A stretch of 64,000 bases of DNA from an uncultured Porphyromonadaceae bacterium (GTDB taxonomy: Bacteria; Bacteroidota; Bacteroidia; Bacteroidales; Muribaculaceae), in assembly GCA_902495075.1 (NCBI GenBank), contig CABUVO010000008.1:54192-118191 (forward strand), given 5' to 3'. Under the pieces are notes generated by a model, which had not been told where the DNA came from, ran no database searches, and worked only from the letters and a program-made list of their open reading frames with translations. The position numbers and the translations under genes were made by a program. Every line of letters starts with the position of its first letter. The stretch's first letter is position 1. Shown in pieces: positions 60,701 through 64,000 of this stretch.

Positions 60701-61113
60701 CTTCCATCTCTCTTGATCCAATCTCAGCGGAAGGCTTTGTGGGTGAGCAGATTCAAATTTCGGCTACCGTTTTTCCGGAAAATGCAAAGAAAACCCTATC
60801 ATGGAGTTCTTTGGATGAGAGCATTGCTACAGTCAGTGATACCGGTCTTGTGTCGTTGATAAAGGAAGGCACAACCGTTATTCTCGCTTCGGCAACTAAC
60901 GAATCAGTAGTTACCGCCTCTGCCGAGTGTGCCGTTACAGTTTTGGAAACATCTGGAATAGGGGATGTCCTGAGTGATAAATCTGTTTACGTCCGGATTT
61001 TCAACATGCAAGGAATACAAGTATACGAGGGCCCTTATTCCGAAGCGAAACTTGCCCCGGATTACTATATTGTTGTATGCGGCGGCAAGAGCATAAAGGT
61101 GAAAACCGAATGA
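57703..61113 (+). CDS. Large secreted C10 (streptopain/interpain-like) cysteine protease with Big2 domain
   Basis: This 1136-residue protein has a signal peptide (about 1-19), an inhibitory Spi-type propeptide with FVIVSGDDRTNKILGYSNKG and a C10 catalytic domain. The Cys is in LTGCVATAMSIVMKFNQWP (about 168) and the His in TKGHAFVCDGFNQDNYLHVNWGWEG (about 311), with Asn/Trp nearby. A long middle part has no recognised domain. A Big2-type immunoglobulin-like domain follows (SLDPISAEGFVGEQIQISAT, about 1000-1085), then a Por/type IX-like tail (VYVRIFNMQGIQVYEGPYSEA). It is larger than most C10 enzymes (about 800-900 in Prevotella). It probably degrades host or dietary proteins. The structured RNA lies just upstream. 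Confidence 0.85.
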   Translation: MRKLLLLSFLIIAVIAHARQISEGEAASIASEFLNSAAVRQTPSKAGVRRAKAPNAANAEAAPFYVYNADDNQGFVIVSGDDRTNKILGYSNKGNFDYDNMPPQLKAVLDSCQMNLNRLTDITHVSWNSHTVASSSAGEEIILNTANWGQGYPYNLYTPEISGEKTLTGCVATAMSIVMKFNQWPSRARGGEHKWLNDNDQLTLNFDDFTFDFNNMPDNYTEGNFSEDQASEVSRLMQAAGAAVKTQYSVTASGANNWPIGHCMFENFLYSPESQYVYSGYFSDEEWINMVKIQINQNHPVILTGVNFETKGHAFVCDGFNQDNYLHVNWGWEGVNNGFFDPFMLGGFNSYIGMVINLYPDADARPEEYSPHYIDATGRIKKSYKTVETVRQNEPFDVHLADMHLVGNKPVGHFSVALTDADGKFIEVWKYESIFPEYTIDENWSLNQYDITGIIFKSKMQSDYRLQVVELLDNDECRIVLGTIDSPTSISVDGFECDMSSLCYDIVDPDNIIKGKEYLKDYTIPTGSDISQIIDVSGGVATIYIDGQYIGSVDGFMYSVPICFCLSDNRHVIRLIGKKYSDLVSKSYDVATPGSLSSLISPEDKENIYKLKISGNINIDDLLFMSTELHYMRHLDLRLATIVASQDNRKNYFPGIFTKDEETIIMQWNIDNIILPDNLEGLEDAALYLRYGEMPVLSMPPKLKDYGSATLMPQLSINTYRFAKVENPIPTDEESGLFLSLPEMRAGVILYVPVGSKELYEKSSAWQGFMEIRETDAPYVGEFVADDHYRYTAFTDFAIISGSSYFDDQDSYYLVAPKDIEIDGKTYPVHTNTPELLELYLTENENFELSGQVWNLISNKLKRDYSRTATDFYSTESTDILWVPGACESHHILDGYRVLPMWNFKIDKVKKLIKINTIQYQEAVEVVIDNIKINGVPVTQASYGHGLYVFDSLDNLTIEVMYSLHTSWNGRPLKECSTSTLYTPEFLGQMESTDLHIPCTSISLDPISAEGFVGEQIQISATVFPENAKKTLSWSSLDESIATVSDTGLVSLIKEGTTVILASATNESVVTASAECAVTVLETSGIGDVLSDKSVYVRIFNMQGIQVYEGPYSEAKLAPDYYIVVCGGKSIKVKTE

Positions 61114-61190
61114 TGCGTAACAATGTCGAGGGCATGACCAATAGGCACTTTATGAAGCAAGAAAAAATGTCAATCCAAAATACACTGCAT

Positions 61191-61223
61191 AATGAACCGG
61201 TCGCAATTTGCGACCGGTTCATT
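61191..61223 (+). terminator. Perfect palindrome between convergent genes
   Basis: AATGAACCGGTCGCA pairs perfectly with TGCGACCGGTTCATT. It lies between the convergent protease and flavin reductase genes and could terminate in both directions, though T runs are weak. Confidence 0.65.
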
Positions 61224-61260
61224 GGTCTTAAACATTCCTGAGTTAATCCTTTTGATTTGT

Positions 61261-61905
61261 CTATATTTCTGCGAAATGTGTGCGGTCGAAGCCGCAGATT
61301 GGACAAACAAAGTCTGCTGGCAGGTCGTTCTCCGATTCGACTTCATATCCACATATGTCACATTTGAATTTTCGCGTCTCTTTCTTGATAGACGCTTCCG
61401 GTTTTGGTTCTGCCCGATAGGTGGGAGCATTTTTCGGCGCGCTCCCTTTTATCACGTTATGATAATACGCATATGTCATGGGCGTTCCGTTTCCTCCGTA
61501 TGAGTTAACGAGCTTGCTTATAACAATTACATGAGTGCCACAATCGATAAAATCCATGGCATCCAAGATAAGTCGACCGCAGAAATTGCCTTTGACTGCC
61601 GGCGTGCCGTCAAGGTCGTCATATCCTAAATCGGCATATTTGTCAGCGTCTCGCGCAGACCGGAATCCGAAGGAGCTTATTATAAACGGGTCTGTGTCTT
61701 CAGAGATGATTGAGATGCAGAACCTTGGATTCTTTTTTAGGCATTCGAGTGTGTGATTATTCTTGTTTAGGCATATCGCCAGGGTTGGATTCTCACTTGT
61801 TACCTGAAAACAGGTATTGATGATGCAGCCTGCGGGCTTGCCGTCGGAGTAGCATCCGACTACATAAATACCGTAGGTTATATTATATAAAGCATTGTTG
61901 TCCAT
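61261..61905 (-). CDS. Flavin reductase-rubredoxin fusion (high-molecular-weight rubredoxin type)
   Basis: This 214-residue cytoplasmic protein has a flavin-reductase-like FMN domain (about 1-150: NITYGIYVVGCYSDGKPAGCIINTCFQVTS, then ICLNKNNHTLECLKKNPRFCISI) and a C-terminal rubredoxin-like iron site (FKCDICGYEVESENDLPADFVCPICGFDRTHF) with two CxxC pairs. Fusions of this type pass electrons from NAD(P)H to rubrerythrin or flavodiiron proteins to remove oxygen and peroxide in anaerobes. A broken rubrerythrin sits 12 bp upstream in the same direction. Confidence 0.9.
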   Translation of the reverse strand: MDNNALYNITYGIYVVGCYSDGKPAGCIINTCFQVTSENPTLAICLNKNNHTLECLKKNPRFCISIISEDTDPFIISSFGFRSARDADKYADLGYDDLDGTPAVKGNFCGRLILDAMDFIDCGTHVIVISKLVNSYGGNGTPMTYAYYHNVIKGSAPKNAPTYRAEPKPEASIKKETRKFKCDICGYEVESENDLPADFVCPICGFDRTHFAEI

Positions 61906-61917
61906 ATTATGTCGAAA

Positions 61918-62170
61918 TTAGTAGTTTTTTGCTTCAATCTCGAAGAAGCTGCGTTTGTGATGGCATACTGGGCAGATTTCGGGTGCTTTCTTCCCGATTG
62001 TGGATGTGTCCGCAGTTGCGACAGATCCAGACGGTGTCACCTTCGCGTGATAAGACGATGTCTTCTTCAATGTTTTGCAGCAAACGGCGGTAGCGTTCTT
62101 CGTGGTGTTTGCATTGATGGTCTGATGCCAGCATCGGTGAGCTTCTTGAGAAGTTGAGTTTTATTGGCAT
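61918..62170 (-). pseudogene. Decayed rubrerythrin C-terminal remnant
   Basis: One frame gives KHHEERYRRLLQNIEEDIVL, then SREGDTVWICRNCGHIHNREES, the end of the diiron domain and the start of the rubredoxin part. After a frameshift the next frame gives APEICPVCHHKRSFFEIEAK and NY then stop at 61918. Two CxxC pairs are thus preserved across the shift. The N-terminal 120 or so residues of rubrerythrin are missing. It is probably a deletion plus frameshift, upstream of the intact reductase partner. Confidence 0.8.
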
Positions 62171-62401
62171 TGGTTCCCATGTGCAATCATATCAAGTTTG
62201 TATTAAATACAAAATTATATTAATTCCAGAGAGTATAAAAACTTTTAACATTTATTAAGTAAGTAATCTTTTTTAAGCAGCTTAATTTACAGATTGTAAT
62301 AACTGGGTGGCGGATGTATTTGCTTATTAATCGTATTTTCAAACAAAAACAAAGGTAGATTAATAAGCGTTGTGTATTGTAAAAAAGTCTGTATTGCTAT
62401 T
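62171..62401. other. Intergenic region before the CorC/CNNM gene
   Basis: About 230 bp, AT-rich, with no gene. It must hold the promoter of the CorC-like gene, but no convincing TAnnTTTG was assigned. Confidence 0.4.
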
Positions 62402-63694
62402 ATGTACGATTTGATTATAATAATCGCATTGATTCTTCTCAACGGAGTGTTTTCCATGTCGGAGGTTGCGCTCATTTCTGCGCGAAAATCAAAACTGACA
62501 GCAGATGCCAAGAGCGGCAACCGCAACGCTGCCACTGCTTTGAAGCTACAGGGTGAGCCGGATCGCTTCCTGTCGACTATACAAATTGGAATTACACTTA
62601 TAGGTATTCTTACTGGTCTTTTCTCCGGGGCTACAATAGCCACGGAGCTTGGCAATTATTTTGCTGAACTGGGTATGACACAACATGTGGCACTGAATAT
62701 TTCAAGAATCACGATAGTTGCGTTTGTGACTTATCTGTCGATTGTAGTCGGAGAGCTTGTGCCGAAACGCATTGGTATGGGTAAAGCCGATACAATTGCC
62801 AAAATCGTGGCGAAGCCTATGAAGCTATTATCGGTGATTGCATATCCTATTGTATGGCTACTGTCGGTATCAACCTCACTGCTTGTCAAGCTTCTCAACA
62901 TTGGCGACACTTCGTCGAGGGTAACCGAAGAGGAGATAAAATCTCTTATTCAGGAGGGGACTGACTCCGGTGAGGTCAGGGAGGTTGAGCAGGATATTAT
63001 GGAACGCGCCCTCGTGATGGGTGACAGCCGCATTGACGCAATCATGACAAGCCGGAAAGATGTGGCATCGCTCACTGTGGGTATGGATGTTGAGAGCATT
63101 CGCAAGGTCCTTGCCAATGATCTGCATTCTTCCTATCCGGTGTTTGACTGCGACCGTAAAGAGATATGTGGCGTTGTGTCTTTGAAGCGGCTGATTCTTA
63201 CTCTCGGTTCTCCGGATTTTAGTATCGAGAGGGAGTTGACATCGGGATTGTGTATGCCGGATACCATGACATTTTACGACGCGTTGGAAACATTCAGGAA
63301 TTCCAACGAGCATTCAGCGCTTGTGTATGATGAATATGGAAGTTTTCAAGGAATTGTCACCCTTCGGGACATTCTTGACGGACTTATCGGTAATATCACG
63401 CAAGGTGAAGATGGTCCGTTAATAGTGAAGCGGACAGACAGGGAGGAATGGCTTGTGGACGGACAATGTCCTGTCTATGACTTTCTGGAGTATTTCGGAT
63501 GTGAGGATTTATATAAGCCTTCGACCTATACTACCATTGGCGGATTAATACTTGAGACTATGAGAAAAGTGCCCGTGGAAGGCGATATCGTTACATGGAA
63601 TTGTTTCCGACTCGAGGTGGCAGATATGGATCGTGCTCGCATTGACAAGATTGCAGTCACTAAAGATGCTTCTGGTGCCTCTCAACCTGTGTGA
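62402..63694 (+). CDS. Hemolysin/CNNM-CorC family membrane transporter
   Basis: This 430-residue protein starts at the ATG at 62402 (MYDLIIIIALILLNGVFSMS). The N-terminal DUF21/CNNM domain has about four membrane helices (DLIIIIALILLNGVFSMSEVALIS; IQIGITLIGILTGLFSGATI; ISRITIVAFVTYLSIVVGEL; VIAYPIVWLLSVSTSLLVKL). It carries the SARKSKL and VGELVPKRIG motifs. Two CBS domains follow (IDAIMTSRKDVASLTVGMDVES and EHSALVYDEYGSFQGIVTLRDILDGL), then a C-terminal CorC/HlyC domain. It is linked to Mg2+/Co2+ efflux or transport. It stands alone. Confidence 0.9.
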   Translation: MYDLIIIIALILLNGVFSMSEVALISARKSKLTADAKSGNRNAATALKLQGEPDRFLSTIQIGITLIGILTGLFSGATIATELGNYFAELGMTQHVALNISRITIVAFVTYLSIVVGELVPKRIGMGKADTIAKIVAKPMKLLSVIAYPIVWLLSVSTSLLVKLLNIGDTSSRVTEEEIKSLIQEGTDSGEVREVEQDIMERALVMGDSRIDAIMTSRKDVASLTVGMDVESIRKVLANDLHSSYPVFDCDRKEICGVVSLKRLILTLGSPDFSIERELTSGLCMPDTMTFYDALETFRNSNEHSALVYDEYGSFQGIVTLRDILDGLIGNITQGEDGPLIVKRTDREEWLVDGQCPVYDFLEYFGCEDLYKPSTYTTIGGLILETMRKVPVEGDIVTWNCFRLEVADMDRARIDKIAVTKDASGASQPV

Positions 63695-63714
63695 AGATGT
63701 GATTAAATTACGAT

Positions 63715-63735
63715 TTATCGGGCTGCGCCCGATAA
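63715..63735 (+). terminator. Hairpin after the CorC/CNNM gene
   Basis: TTATCGGGC pairs with GCCCGATAA around TGC, 20 bp after the stop codon. There is no T run behind it, so termination efficiency is uncertain. Confidence 0.55.
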
Positions 63736-64000
63736 GGTGAAAGGTTATAGGTAATAGGGTAAAGGTGAATTGGCGCGCCTCAACAAACCGAGTCAACTTA
63801 ATTATTGGGACGCAAAGGCGCGAAGGGCGAAACTTGATTCAAATTGTCACGAAAATATTAACACAGAGGAACAGAGGAACAGAGGTTTAAAGTAATGTGA
63901 AATTTTTGAATGTATAATGTTAATTTTCAGGCGCGGAGGGTCTTAAAGACCTTGCGGAGACACAGAGACCGTAGCTTAAATATCGAGTCAGCCCTTGGAG
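63736..64000. other. Repeat-rich intergenic end of the window
   Basis: Low-complexity AGGTGAAAGG units, CGCAAAGGCGCGAAGG units and a triple GAGGAACA tract (about 63860-63885) occur, with a small palindrome GGTCTTAAAGACC (63948-63960). No gene is seen to the window edge. Confidence 0.5.

Noticed and set aside
1..64000. tRNA or rRNA genes and CRISPR arrays
   Set aside because: No cloverleaf with a GGTTCGAATCC-type T loop, no rRNA stretch and no regular repeat-spacer array was seen by eye; a tRNAscan run would settle it.

Overview
The window looks like the chromosome of a gut Bacteroidales bacterium, probably close to Muribaculaceae (an inference; no 16S gene is present). The evidence is a SusC/SusD/SusE outer-membrane set, ECF sigma/FecR pairs, secreted proteins with type IX (Por) style C-terminal sorting tails, many promoters with the Bacteroidetes -7 element TAnnTTTG, and mobilizable-element genes of Bacteroides type.

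Layout. (1) 1-19.7 kb, all on the minus strand: a polysaccharide utilization locus. In transcription order: a secreted beta-helix protein, an ECF sigma factor, a FecR anti-sigma factor, a DUF4832 protein, SusC with an STN signalling domain, SusD, a SusE/F-like lipoprotein, a second DUF4832 lipoprotein, a carbohydrate-binding/FAD oxidoreductase fusion, a clan GH-D alpha-galactosidase-like enzyme, a CE7-type acetyl esterase and a GH2 enzyme cut by the window edge. The glycan is probably acetylated and galactose-bearing. A perfect 38-bp repeat in front of fecR and of the beta-helix gene suggests shared control. (2) 20-28.5 kb: housekeeping genes (infB, nusA, rimP, a nudC-like Nudix enzyme, dnaX, a PduO-type cobalamin adenosyltransferase and a DUF2795 protein). 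(3) 28.5-38.2 kb: a patchwork island of broken toxin-antitoxin genes, a RhuM-like/PLD-like fusion gene beside a relaxase remnant, an ECF-controlled envelope operon, a truncated DUF3990 toxin, an arginine-deiminase-like enzyme and a frameshifted WYL regulator. Two orphan copies of the 3' end of the DUF2795 gene lie in it.

(4) About 38.40-54.33 kb: a 15.9-kb integrative mobilizable element that splits a DUF1848 gene. Residues 1-73 are read at 38185-38403 and the sequence resumes in frame at 54336. The element carries two tandem tyrosine recombinases, an excisionase-like protein, two accessory proteins, a MobC-like protein, a relaxase and a candidate oriT. Its cargo is a ferredoxin/flavodoxin-like protein, an AraC regulator, a carboxypeptidase-regulatory-domain protein, a DUF362 protein, a TonB-dependent receptor, an esterase and two aldo/keto reductases. 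GGTAACA repeats at both ends look like integrase arm sites.

(5) 55.3-64 kb: a RhuM gene with an internal deletion, a second RhuM/PLD gene, a promoter followed by about 350 nt of strongly structured sequence with a pseudoknot and terminator (candidate ncRNA), a large C10 cysteine protease, a flavin reductase-rubredoxin fusion with a decayed rubrerythrin beside it, and a CorC/CNNM transporter.

The most notable points are the exactly bounded element, the mosaic RhuM/PLD pair with nearly leaderless promoters, the structured RNA candidate, the DUF2795 tail copies, and heptamer-built hairpins that begin at the stop codons of several genes.
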